Origin: Dichotomicrobium sp964650735
GTDB lineage: Bacteria; Pseudomonadota; Alphaproteobacteria; Rhizobiales; Rhodomicrobiaceae
Assembly (NCBI GenBank): GCA_964650735.1
Contig: CAZYUT010000036.1
Span: 1 to 17,231, forward strand
Length of the DNA stretch: 17,231 bases
Direction of reading: 5' to 3'
The stretch's first letter is position 1. Each line of letters begins with the position of its first letter. The notes under the pieces were generated by a model. It was not told the origin of the DNA and ran no database searches. It saw only the letters and a list, made by a program, of their open reading frames with translations. This document shows, one piece after another, positions 1-8,854 of the stretch. Both the position numbers and the translations under genes were made by a program.

Positions 1-40
1 GCGTCTCCCAGCGCCTTGTGCTCAAGCTCTTCAGGCAAGC

Positions 41-131
<91 letters not shown>

Positions 132-158
132 GCGCGCGGCGCAACGGCCTCTTGCGTG

Positions 159-187
159 TATGTATCGCTTCGCTTCGGCGCACGCAA
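159..187 (-). promoter_or_regulatory. Candidate promoter of tRNA-Ser
   Basis: On the minus strand, TTGCGT (182-187) is followed by a 17-base spacer and TACATA (159-164). This would start transcription about 20 bases before the mature tRNA 5' end. Spacing is ideal, but the -10 box matches the sigma-70 consensus at only three of six positions. Read-through from mutS is the alternative. Confidence 0.4.
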
Positions 188-209
188 CCGGGCCAACAGC
201 GCGCCGGGC

Positions 210-2912
210 TTAATCAAGCAGCGTTTTGAGGCGATAAAGTTCGGCGAGCGCGTCGCGCGGGGTCATCCCGTCGGGGTCGAGCGCTTCGATCTCCTCGCGC
301 AGCGTCTTGAGCACCGCGATCTCCTCGTCCGCGCCGTCATACGCCTCCTGCGCCGGCTCTTGCATGGCGGCGAACAACGGCAACTGCGCCATCGCAGCGC
401 CCGAGCCACCTCCCTCGCGCTCCAGCCGCGCCAGCACATCGCGCGCCCGCGTGACCGCCGCGCGCGGCAGCCCCGCCAGCTTGGCCACCTGAATGCCGTA
501 GGAGCGGTCCGCCGCGCCGGGCGCGACCTCGTGCAGGAACACGATCTCGTCGCGCCATTCCTTCACACGAATGGTGGCGTTGGCCACGCCTGGTAGCCGC
601 GCGGCAAGCACGGTCAACTCATGGTAATGCGTGGCGAACAGCGCGCGGCAGCGGTTCACATCATGCAGGTGCTCCGCCGCGGCCCAGGCGATCGACAAGC
701 CGTCATAGGTCGCGGTGCCCCGCCCGATCTCGTCGAGGATGACCAGCGCGCGCGGCCCCGCCTGATTGAGGATCGCGGCGGTCTCGACCATTTCGACCAT
801 GAAGGTGGAGCGCCCGCGCGCCAGATCGTCCGACGCGCCGACGCGGCTGAACAGCCGGTCCACCACGCCGATATGCGCCGATTTCGCGGGCACGAAGCTG
901 CCGGCCTGCGCGAGGATGGCGATCAGCGCGTTCTGACGGAGATAGGTGGACTTGCCGGCCATGTTCGGGCCGGTGAGCAACACCAGCCGCGCGGCGTCCG
1001 CCCCGTCCGCGGACAGCGCGCAGTCATTGGCAATGAATGGGGCCGCGCCCTCCAGCCTCTGCTCCACAACCGGGTGCCGTCCACCCTCGATCAGGAAGAC
1101 CCCGCTATCGTCGACCTTTGGCCGCACGTAACTGCGCTCTTCAGCCAGCTCGGCCAGCGCGCACGCCACATCCAGCCGCGCGATCGCCTCGGCCAGCGCG
1201 CTCAAGGCGCTCTGTTCGGCCAACACGTCCTCGCTCAGCCGCGCAAAAACCTCCTGCTCGATCGCCCGCGCGCGCTCGCCCGCCAGCGTGATGCGCGTCT
1301 CGGTCTCGGCCAGTTCCGGCGTGGTGAAGCGCACGGCGTTCGCCAGCGACTGGCGCAGCCGGAAGGTCTCGTTATGCGGCGGTTCGCGTAGGCGTTCGGC
1401 CTGCGCGGCGCTGACCTCCAGGAAATAGCCAAGGATATTATTGTGGCGGACCTTGAGCGATTTCAGCCCGGTCTCCTCGGCATACTTCGCCTGCAGGCCC
1501 GCGATCACGGAGCGGCTGTCGTCGCGCAGCTTGCGGTTCTCGTCGAGATCGGGGGCATAGCCTGCGCGGATGAAGCCGCCATCGCGCGCTGAGCCAGGCA
1601 ATTCGTCCTCCAGCGCGGCGCGCAGCGTCTCTCCGACCGGAAGCTCCGCGCCTTTCAACGCCGCGCCGATGCTTCCCAATTCGCCCGGCAAGTCGTCCAC
1701 ACCGGCCAGCAGTTCGCGCAGCGCCTGAGCACACATCAGTATACCCAGCACCGCGCCCAGGTCGCGCGGGCTGCCCCGCCCCAGCTTGAGCCGCGACAGC
1801 GCCCGCGCCCCGTCCGGCGCCTCGCGGAGCTTCGCCCGCAGGCACGAGCGCAGGCGCGGCGCATCCAGCAGGAAGCCAACGGCATCGAGCCGCGCGTCGA
1901 TCGCCTCGGGCGAGCTCAGCGGGCGGTTAATCCGCGCGGCCAGCTCGCGTGCGCCTGGCGCGGTCACGGTCCGGTCGATGGCCCAACGCAGGCTGCCGTC
2001 GCGCCCGCCGCTGATCGCCTGGCCAAGCTCCAGGCTCGCGCGCGTTGCCGCGTCCATGCGCATGGCGTCATGGGCGGCGGCCTTACGCGGCGGCCTGAGC
2101 AGCGGCTTTGCGCCGATCTGGGTCAACTCGATATATTTAAGCGCCGCGCCGGCCGCCGACAGTTCGCCGCCTGTGAAATCGCCGAAGCCGTCGAGCACGC
2201 TCACTTCGAGCGCGGCCTTGATCGCCGCCTCGCCGGCGCGGGCGCTGAAATGCGCATCCGGCGTCGGCGTGATCGCCGCGGCGTGGTCGTTCAGCGCGGC
2301 CTGAAGCTCCGCGTCCGCGCCGTCGGGCACGAGAATTTCGCTGGGGGCCAGCCGCGCCAGCTCGCCGGGCAGGTCGGCCGCGGCGACCTCGCTCAGGATG
2401 AATTCGCCAGTGGAAATATCGACCGATGCCAGCGCATATCCCGGCGCACCGCCCGCGCGCGTTGCGCACACCGCCGTCAGGAAGTTATTGCCGCCCGCCT
2501 CCAGCAGCCCGTCCTCGGTCAGCGTGCCGGGCGTGACCAGCCGTACGACCTCGCGGCGCACGACCGCCTTGGCCCCGCGCTTCTTCGCCTCCGCCGGCTC
2601 TTCGGTCTGCTCGCACACCGCGACGCGGTAGCCCTTCTTGATAAGCTTGTGCAGGTATTCCTCGGCGCGCGCGACAGGCACCCCGGCCATCGGGATGTCC
2701 TGCCCTAAGTGCTTGCCCCGCTTGGTAAGGTGGATCCCGAGCGCACCCGCCGCCTCGACCGCGTCATCGAAGAATAGCTCGAAGAAATCTCCCATCCGGT
2801 AGAACAGCAGATAGCCCGGATGCGCCCGCTTGATCTCCAGATACTGCGCCATCATCGGTGTGACGGTATCGCGATCCGCTTTTTCGCGCGGCTCCTTCAC
2901 CGTTCCGTGCAT
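210..2912 (-). CDS. mutS: DNA mismatch repair protein MutS
   Basis: This is the mismatch-recognition ATPase of methyl-independent or methyl-directed repair: it binds mispaired DNA as a dimer and recruits MutL. The 900-residue product is in the normal range (E. coli 853). Visible landmarks are the N-terminal TPMMAQYLEIK, the mismatch-wedge motif GDFFE (F43-x-E45), Walker A GPNMAGKST at about 648-656, Walker B ILDEIGRG with D727-E728, and FATHYHEL, followed by a C-terminal helical segment for dimer/tetramer contacts. I chose ATG at 2912 because conserved sequence begins just after it and a G-rich Shine-Dalgarno (GGGGGGA) precedes it. The frame stays open to 3182, but that extra 90-residue stretch overlaps maeB and does not resemble MutS. 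The gene is divergent from maeB; tRNA-Ser lies downstream. I found no convincing mutS promoter or terminator. Confidence 0.97.
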   Translation of the reverse strand: MHGTVKEPREKADRDTVTPMMAQYLEIKRAHPGYLLFYRMGDFFELFFDDAVEAAGALGIHLTKRGKHLGQDIPMAGVPVARAEEYLHKLIKKGYRVAVCEQTEEPAEAKKRGAKAVVRREVVRLVTPGTLTEDGLLEAGGNNFLTAVCATRAGGAPGYALASVDISTGEFILSEVAAADLPGELARLAPSEILVPDGADAELQAALNDHAAAITPTPDAHFSARAGEAAIKAALEVSVLDGFGDFTGGELSAAGAALKYIELTQIGAKPLLRPPRKAAAHDAMRMDAATRASLELGQAISGGRDGSLRWAIDRTVTAPGARELAARINRPLSSPEAIDARLDAVGFLLDAPRLRSCLRAKLREAPDGARALSRLKLGRGSPRDLGAVLGILMCAQALRELLAGVDDLPGELGSIGAALKGAELPVGETLRAALEDELPGSARDGGFIRAGYAPDLDENRKLRDDSRSVIAGLQAKYAEETGLKSLKVRHNNILGYFLEVSAAQAERLREPPHNETFRLRQSLANAVRFTTPELAETETRITLAGERARAIEQEVFARLSEDVLAEQSALSALAEAIARLDVACALAELAEERSYVRPKVDDSGVFLIEGGRHPVVEQRLEGAAPFIANDCALSADGADAARLVLLTGPNMAGKSTYLRQNALIAILAQAGSFVPAKSAHIGVVDRLFSRVGASDDLARGRSTFMVEMVETAAILNQAGPRALVILDEIGRGTATYDGLSIAWAAAEHLHDVNRCRALFATHYHELTVLAARLPGVANATIRVKEWRDEIVFLHEVAPGAADRSYGIQVAKLAGLPRAAVTRARDVLARLEREGGGSGAAMAQLPLFAAMQEPAQEAYDGADEEIAVLKTLREEIEALDPDGMTPRDALAELYRLKTLLD

Positions 2913-2967
2913 GGAAAGTCCCCCCGATAACGCCCAAGCCCCATGCGATAGGATGAAAACGATCTCC

Positions 2968-2996
2968 TTGAAGCTGTCGCAGGCGGTGTCTATGGT
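2968..2996 (+). promoter_or_regulatory. Candidate maeB promoter
   Basis: TTGAAG (2968-2973), a 17-base spacer and TATGGT (2991-2996) lie in the 156-base gap between divergent mutS and maeB. The predicted start of transcription near 3003 falls after the upstream ATG at 3000, which supports ATG 3069 as the maeB start and leaves a leader of about 65 bases. Confidence 0.45.
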
Positions 2997-3068
2997 CACA
3001 TGTTTCGATACACCGCGCAGCGTCAGCGTGTGAACGCGCTGGCCCAACCCACAGAAAATCCAAAAGCA

Positions 3069-5341
<2,273 letters not shown>

Positions 5342-5342
<1 letters not shown>

Positions 5343-5369
5343 CCGCACGGCGTGAAAAACACCTGCGGC
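5342..5369 (+). terminator. Weak hairpin after maeB
   Basis: GCCGCA (5342-5347) pairs with TGCGGC (5364-5369), and an inner GTG/CAC closes an A-rich loop. There is no T run after it, so it may only attenuate or be a chance structure. It sits just before the promoter of the next gene. Confidence 0.25.
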
Positions 5370-5372
5370 CTG

Positions 5373-5401
5373 TTGGCACAAACAAGTCCCTGGGGCATAG
5401 T
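5373..5401 (+). promoter_or_regulatory. Promoter of the FrnE-like/cfa-like pair
   Basis: TTGGCA (5373-5378, five of six consensus matches), an exact 17-base spacer and CATAGT (5396-5401, four of six) lie directly before the ATG at 5408. The predicted transcription start falls at or next to the A of that ATG, implying a leaderless messenger. Confidence 0.55.
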
Positions 5402-5407
5402 GCGGGG

Positions 5408-6094
5408 ATGACCCAGCCGTTCGGAACCCAGCCGCTCGAACCGTTCCCGATCAAGGTGATCGCGGACGTGATGTGCCCGTGGTGCTACGTGGGCAAACGC
5501 CGGCTTGAGCGCGCACTGGAGCGCGTGCCGCATATCGATGCGACAGTGACCTGGTGGCCGTTCCAACTGGACCCAACGCTCCCGCCGGAGGGCGTTGACC
5601 GCGGGGAATATCTGCAAAAGAAGTTTGGCTCCTCAGACGGCGGCGAGATGTACATGGCGCTGCGCGAGATTGGGCGCGATGACGGCATCGCGTTCGCTTT
5701 CGACCAGATCGCGCGCTCGCCCAATACCGTTGACGCGCACCGGCTGATCTACTGGGCGGGCGATCCCAAGACGCAGGATGCCTTGGTCGAGAGGCTGTTC
5801 CAGCTCTACTTCTTCGAAGGCGCGGATATCAGCGATCCGGAGGTGCTCGCTGGCGCGGCAGCGGATTCAGGGATGGATGCCGGCACCGTGCGCGCGGAGC
5901 TCGCCGATGACACCGACCGCGACACGATCATGAAAATGGTCGCGGAGACGCAGAAGGCCGGAGTGAACGCCGTGCCGGCCTTCGTGCTCGGCGGCAAGCG
6001 GGCCGTGGTCGGCGCGCAGCCGGTCGAGTTGCTGCAGGAACAGATCGAACTGGCCGAAGAGGAATTCCGCGCCGATCGCTACGAGCCGGATTGA
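5408..6094 (+). CDS. DsbA-family (FrnE-like) cytoplasmic thiol oxidoreductase
   Basis: This is a thioredoxin-fold protein of the 2-hydroxychromene-2-carboxylate isomerase/DsbA superfamily. The active site CPWC is at 23-26 after the first beta strand (PIKVIADVMCPWC), a helical insertion carries the FrnE-type SPNTVDAHRL, and the cis-proline loop reads GVNAVPAFVLGG. The length of 228 residues is normal. There is no signal peptide or membrane segment, so it should act in the cytoplasm, unlike periplasmic DsbA. FrnE proteins are known as disulfide oxidoreductases/isomerases linked to oxidative stress; the substrate here is unknown. It is followed after 17 bases by the cfa-like gene, suggesting co-transcription. 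ATG 5408 is the only sensible start, and no Shine-Dalgarno precedes it at useful distance. Confidence 0.88.
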   Translation: MTQPFGTQPLEPFPIKVIADVMCPWCYVGKRRLERALERVPHIDATVTWWPFQLDPTLPPEGVDRGEYLQKKFGSSDGGEMYMALREIGRDDGIAFAFDQIARSPNTVDAHRLIYWAGDPKTQDALVERLFQLYFFEGADISDPEVLAGAAADSGMDAGTVRAELADDTDRDTIMKMVAETQKAGVNAVPAFVLGGKRAVVGAQPVELLQEQIELAEEEFRADRYEPD

Positions 6095-6111
6095 GGGATA
6101 GGGGCCCGGCC

Positions 6112-7419
6112 ATGAAGGCCCAGCAACAGGATCGCCACGTCGCAGCCGCGCGCCGGCTGATCGCGCATCTGGCCGAGCATCTTGATCTGGATGCTTCAGT
6201 GCGCCTGTGGGACGGAACGCTCGTGCCGCTGGGGCGGAACCCGCGCGGGCCACTTACGGTTGCCATTAGCGCGCCAAGCGTGATCGCCTCCATTCTACGC
6301 TGGCCAACGCTGGACCGGCTGATCCGGCATTATGCGGCGGGCGACATCACGCTGGAAGGCGGCTCGCTGATCGATCTCGGCCATCAACTCGAAGCAGACG
6401 GCAAGCGCAAATCGCTGAAAGGCGTGAGCAATCGCCGCGTCGCGGCCGCACTGCTGCCCTTCCTGCTCACGCGGCCGCAGAAGCCCGGCGCGGCGCGCGC
6501 CTTCGCAGGCGATATTGAGGGCGAAGGCCGCGCGCAGGCGCAGAACCGCGATTTCATCCAGTTTCACTATGATGTCGGCAACGACTTCTACCGCCTGTTT
6601 CTCGACGAGCGGATGCAGTACTCCTGCGCCTATTTCACCGATACGGCCAATTCGCTCGACCAGGCGCAGACCGACAAGCTGGAGATGATCTGCAGGAAGC
6701 TTCGGCTGAAGCCGGGCGACCGGCTGCTCGACATCGGCTGCGGCTGGGGCGGGCTGGTCACTTACGCCGCCGAGCATTATGGCGTCACCGCGCATGGCAT
6801 CACGCTGTCGCCCGCGCAGCTTGAGGTGGCGCAGGCGCGCATCGACGAAGCCGGCCTGAGCGATCGCGTCACCGTCAGCCTCACCGATTATGCCGATGTC
6901 ACGGGCACCTATGACAAGGTCGTTTCGGTCGGCATGTATGAGCATATCGGGCTGGCGAACGTCGACAAATACATGCGCACTGTGCGCCGCGTGCTCGCGC
7001 CGGACGGGCTGTTCCTCAATCACGCGATCGCGCGCCGTTCAAAGCGAGGTCGCCGCCGCTTCGGCGCGCGGGCCGAGCAGCGCGCCCTGCGCCGCTACAT
7101 CTTCCCCGGTGGTGAGCTGGACGACATCGGCCACACCGTTCAGGCGATGGAGCAGGCCGGTTTCGAGGTGCATGACGTGGAAGGCTGGCGGCGGCACTAC
7201 GCGCGGACCACGCGGCTGTGGTGCGAGCGGCTGATGGCGCGGCGCGACGAGGCCGAGGCGCTTGTCGGCGCGCCCACCTATCGCATCTGGACGGCCTATC
7301 TGGCGGGGTGTTCGCTGGCGTTTCGGCGCGGCTCGGCCCGCATCTACCAAACGCTCGCCTCGCGCAGCGCCCGCGGGGAGCCGCCGCTGCCGCCAACCCG
7401 CGCCGATCTCTACCGGTAG
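6112..7419 (+). CDS. cfa: Cyclopropane-fatty-acyl-phospholipid synthase family methyltransferase
   Basis: This SAM-dependent enzyme is predicted to transfer a methylene group to unsaturated acyl chains of membrane phospholipids. In the 435-residue product the N-terminal lipid-facing domain covers about 1-130. The signature HYDVGNDFYRLF and MQYSCAYF follow at 152-175, with C172 matching the E. coli active-site cysteine. SAM-binding LDIGCGWGG is at 206-214, MYEHIG contains E277, and H304 and the tyrosine of HYARTTRLW match the remaining bicarbonate-site residues. RRYIFPGGEL is also typical. ATG 6112 is preferred over the TTG at 6091, which overlaps the preceding stop; AGGG/GGGG precedes it. Alphaproteobacteria also use Cfa relatives for other chain methylations (for example UfaM in furan fatty acid synthesis), so the exact product is inferred. 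It is probably in an operon with the FrnE-like gene. Confidence 0.88.
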   Translation: MKAQQQDRHVAAARRLIAHLAEHLDLDASVRLWDGTLVPLGRNPRGPLTVAISAPSVIASILRWPTLDRLIRHYAAGDITLEGGSLIDLGHQLEADGKRKSLKGVSNRRVAAALLPFLLTRPQKPGAARAFAGDIEGEGRAQAQNRDFIQFHYDVGNDFYRLFLDERMQYSCAYFTDTANSLDQAQTDKLEMICRKLRLKPGDRLLDIGCGWGGLVTYAAEHYGVTAHGITLSPAQLEVAQARIDEAGLSDRVTVSLTDYADVTGTYDKVVSVGMYEHIGLANVDKYMRTVRRVLAPDGLFLNHAIARRSKRGRRRFGARAEQRALRRYIFPGGELDDIGHTVQAMEQAGFEVHDVEGWRRHYARTTRLWCERLMARRDEAEALVGAPTYRIWTAYLAGCSLAFRRGSARIYQTLASRSARGEPPLPPTRADLYR

Positions 7420-7442
7420 AGCCTCGCTCGAGCGCGCCCAGA

Positions 7443-7462
7443 TGCCCCACGATCGGGGGGCA
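7443..7462 (+). terminator. Hairpin after the cfa-like gene
   Basis: TGCCCC (7443-7448) pairs with GGGGCA (7457-7462) across an 8-base loop, 24 bases after the stop codon. There is no T run, so termination is only plausible. Confidence 0.3.
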
Positions 7463-7468
7463 CACGTG

Positions 7469-7497
7469 TTTACAGACCGCCGCAATTCTGCGACAAT
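7469..7497 (+). promoter_or_regulatory. Promoter of the 27-residue membrane protein, with palindromes
   Basis: TTTACA (7469-7474, five of six consensus) is followed by exactly 17 bases and GACAAT (7492-7497, four of six). The perfect palindrome ACACGTGT (7462-7469) touches the -35 box, and GACAA-T-TTGTC (7492-7502) spans the -10 box; either could be an operator. The expected leader to the ATG at 7543 is about 40 bases. Confidence 0.5.
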
Positions 7498-7542
7498 TTG
7501 TCTCTCTCAGCCGGAAAACAACGCATCAGGAGGGAGAGCAAA

Positions 7543-7626
7543 ATGACCGAGATCATGTGGCTTTGGCTTTGGCTGCTGATTGCGCCGCCGATCATCATGT
7601 TCCTGATGGACATGTTTGCCGGATAG
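7543..7626 (+). CDS. Small single-pass membrane protein, 27 residues, unknown function
   Basis: ATG 7543 to TAG 7624-7626 encodes 27 residues beginning MTEIMWLWLWLL, continuing IAPPII and ending MFLMDMFAG. It is almost wholly hydrophobic: one glutamate near the N-terminus and one aspartate near the C-terminus flank a helix long enough to cross the membrane, with a Pro-Pro in its middle, three tryptophans and five methionines. A near-perfect Shine-Dalgarno AGGAGG (7528-7533) sits nine bases upstream, and a good promoter precedes it. Three in-frame copies of TGGCTT/TGGCTG encode the WLWLWL run. It lies between the cfa-like gene (same strand) and the end of ilvC (opposite strand). I do not recognise the family. 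By analogy with small proteins such as KdpF or CydX it might tune a larger membrane complex, but that is a guess. The strong ribosome binding site is the main evidence that it is translated. Confidence 0.62.
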   Translation: MTEIMWLWLWLLIAPPIIMFLMDMFAG

Positions 7627-7632
7627 ATACCG

Positions 7633-7657
7633 CCTGCGCGCCAGGGCGCCGCGCAGG
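7633..7657. terminator. GC-rich hairpin between convergent small gene and ilvC
   Basis: CCTGCGC (7633-7639) and GCGCAGG (7651-7657) form a 7-bp stem with an 11-base loop, seven bases after the small gene's stop. Neither side has a T run, so it could only be a weak, possibly bidirectional, terminator between the two convergent genes. Confidence 0.35.
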
Positions 7658-7668
7658 GGCGTGGTTAC

Positions 7669-7701
7669 AGCTTGTCGCCATCTCATTAAGCTTGTCGCCA
7701 T
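7669..7701. repeat. 13-base direct repeat with 20-base period
   Basis: AGCTTGTCGCCAT occurs at 7669-7681 and again at 7689-7701, each copy preceded by TTA. It lies between the small membrane protein gene and the ilvC stop. A further inverted pair CCTGAC (7704-7709)/GTCAGG (7722-7727) follows. No open reading frame is associated with it. Confidence 0.75.
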
Positions 7702-7736
7702 GACCTGACCCTTTGCGGACTGTCAGGCCGGCCCTC

Positions 7737-8756
7737 TCAGTTGCGCTCCTTGTCGACCAGCGCGCCCTGGCTGATCCACGGCATCATCGCGCGCAGCTTC
7801 TTGCCGACATCCTCGATCTCGTGCTGCTCGCTCGCGGCGCGGCGCGCCTTGAAGCTGGTCTGGTTGACCTTGTTCTCCAGCATCCAGTCGCGGGTGAAGC
7901 GGCCGGTCTGGATGTCGGCCAGCACCTCGCGCATCCGCGCTTTCGTCTCCGGCGTGATGACACGTGGGCCGGAGACATATTCGCCGTATTCCGCCGTGTT
8001 CGAGATCGAATAGTTCATGTTGGCGATGCCGCCTTCGTAGATCAGGTCGACGATCAGCTTCACCTCGTGAACGCACTCGAAATAGGCCATCTCGGGCGAA
8101 TAGCCCGCCTCCACAAGCGTCTCGTAGCCCGCGCGCATCAACTCGACCAGCCCGCCGCAAAGCACCGACTGCTCGCCGAACAGGTCGGTCTCGCACTCCT
8201 CGCGGAAGCTCGTCTCGATGATGCCCGCGCGCCCGCCGCCGATCGCCGCCGCGTAGGACAGAGCAAGGTCATGGGCGTTGCCGCTCACGTCGCGGTCCAC
8301 CGCCATCAGGCAGGGCACGCCCGCGCCGCGCTGATACTCCGCGCGCACCGTGTGGCCGGGGCCTTTTGGCGCCACCATCGCCACGTCGATGTCGGCACGC
8401 GGTTCGATCAGGTTGAAATGGATGTTCAGCCCGTGCGCGAAGAGCAGCACCGCGCCCTCGCGCATGTTGGCCTTCAGATGATCGTTGTAGATGTCGGCCT
8501 GGAGTTCGTCCGGCGTGAGCATCATCACCGCGTCGGCGGTCTTCGCCGCGTCGGCCACGCTCATCACGGTAAGGCCCTGCGCCTCGGCCTTGCGCGCCGA
8601 AGACGACCCTTCGCGCAAGCCCACCACCACGTTCGCCACGCCGGAATCGCGCAGGTTGAGCGCGTGTGCGTGACCCTGGCTGCCGAAGCCGATGATGGCG
8701 ACGTTCTTGTTCTTGATCAGGTTGATGTCGGCATCACGATCGTAGTAGACGCGCAT
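7737..8756 (-). CDS. ilvC: Ketol-acid reductoisomerase (class I, NADP-dependent)
   Basis: This is the second common step of isoleucine/valine synthesis: it isomerises and reduces acetolactate or acetohydroxybutyrate in the cytoplasm with NADPH and Mg2+. The product has 339 residues, the exact size of class I enzymes. It shows MRVYYDRDAD, the Rossmann motif GFGSQGHAHA (23-32), the cofactor loop LREGSSSARK (typical of NADPH preference), AHGL with H108, APKGPGH with K131, and the metal-binding DLFGEQ with D191 and E195. ATG 8756 is chosen because it opens the conserved sequence; AGGAG lies about 11 bases upstream. The frame is open a further 29 codons without similarity. The GNAT gene is 98 bases upstream on the same strand. 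No leader peptide rich in Ile/Val/Leu codons is seen, so classical attenuation is not supported. Confidence 0.97.
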   Translation of the reverse strand: MRVYYDRDADINLIKNKNVAIIGFGSQGHAHALNLRDSGVANVVVGLREGSSSARKAEAQGLTVMSVADAAKTADAVMMLTPDELQADIYNDHLKANMREGAVLLFAHGLNIHFNLIEPRADIDVAMVAPKGPGHTVRAEYQRGAGVPCLMAVDRDVSGNAHDLALSYAAAIGGGRAGIIETSFREECETDLFGEQSVLCGGLVELMRAGYETLVEAGYSPEMAYFECVHEVKLIVDLIYEGGIANMNYSISNTAEYGEYVSGPRVITPETKARMREVLADIQTGRFTRDWMLENKVNQTSFKARRAASEQHEIEDVGKKLRAMMPWISQGALVDKERN

Positions 8757-8809
8757 TTTTCTCGAAGCTCCTGTGACGAAACGGTTCTTGGTGTTCGGAA
8801 TGTCGGCGG

Positions 8810-8838
8810 AGCCTAGCCATCCGGTGGCGCGCCAGCAA
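8810..8838 (-). promoter_or_regulatory. Weak candidate ilvC promoter
   Basis: On the minus strand, TTGCTG (8833-8838), 17 bases and TAGGCT (8810-8815) lie in the 98-base gap upstream of ilvC. Each box matches the sigma-70 consensus at only three of six positions; correct spacing is the main support. Co-transcription with the GNAT gene is the alternative. Confidence 0.3.
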
Positions 8839-8854
8839 GCCAAATTGCGCGCGG

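Noticed and set aside
1037..1391. Long plus-strand open frames opposite mutS
   Set aside because: Arginine/proline-rich translations typical of GC-rich antisense shadow frames, with no motif or ribosome site.
2913..3000. mutS promoter on the minus strand (TTCAAG / TATCGC pairs)
   Set aside because: Only three of six matches in each box; not distinguishable from chance.
3000..3068. Earlier in-frame ATG for maeB at 3000
   Set aside because: The added 23 residues are unlike the family, and the start codon would precede the predicted transcription start.
7713..8816. 367-codon plus-strand frame opposite ilvC
   Set aside because: His/Arg-rich antisense shadow of a certain ilvC gene; no domain recognisable.
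8757..8854. Leader-peptide attenuator or riboswitch upstream of ilvC
   Set aside because: No Ile/Val/Leu-rich short frame and no recognisable terminator/antiterminator pair in only 98 bases.
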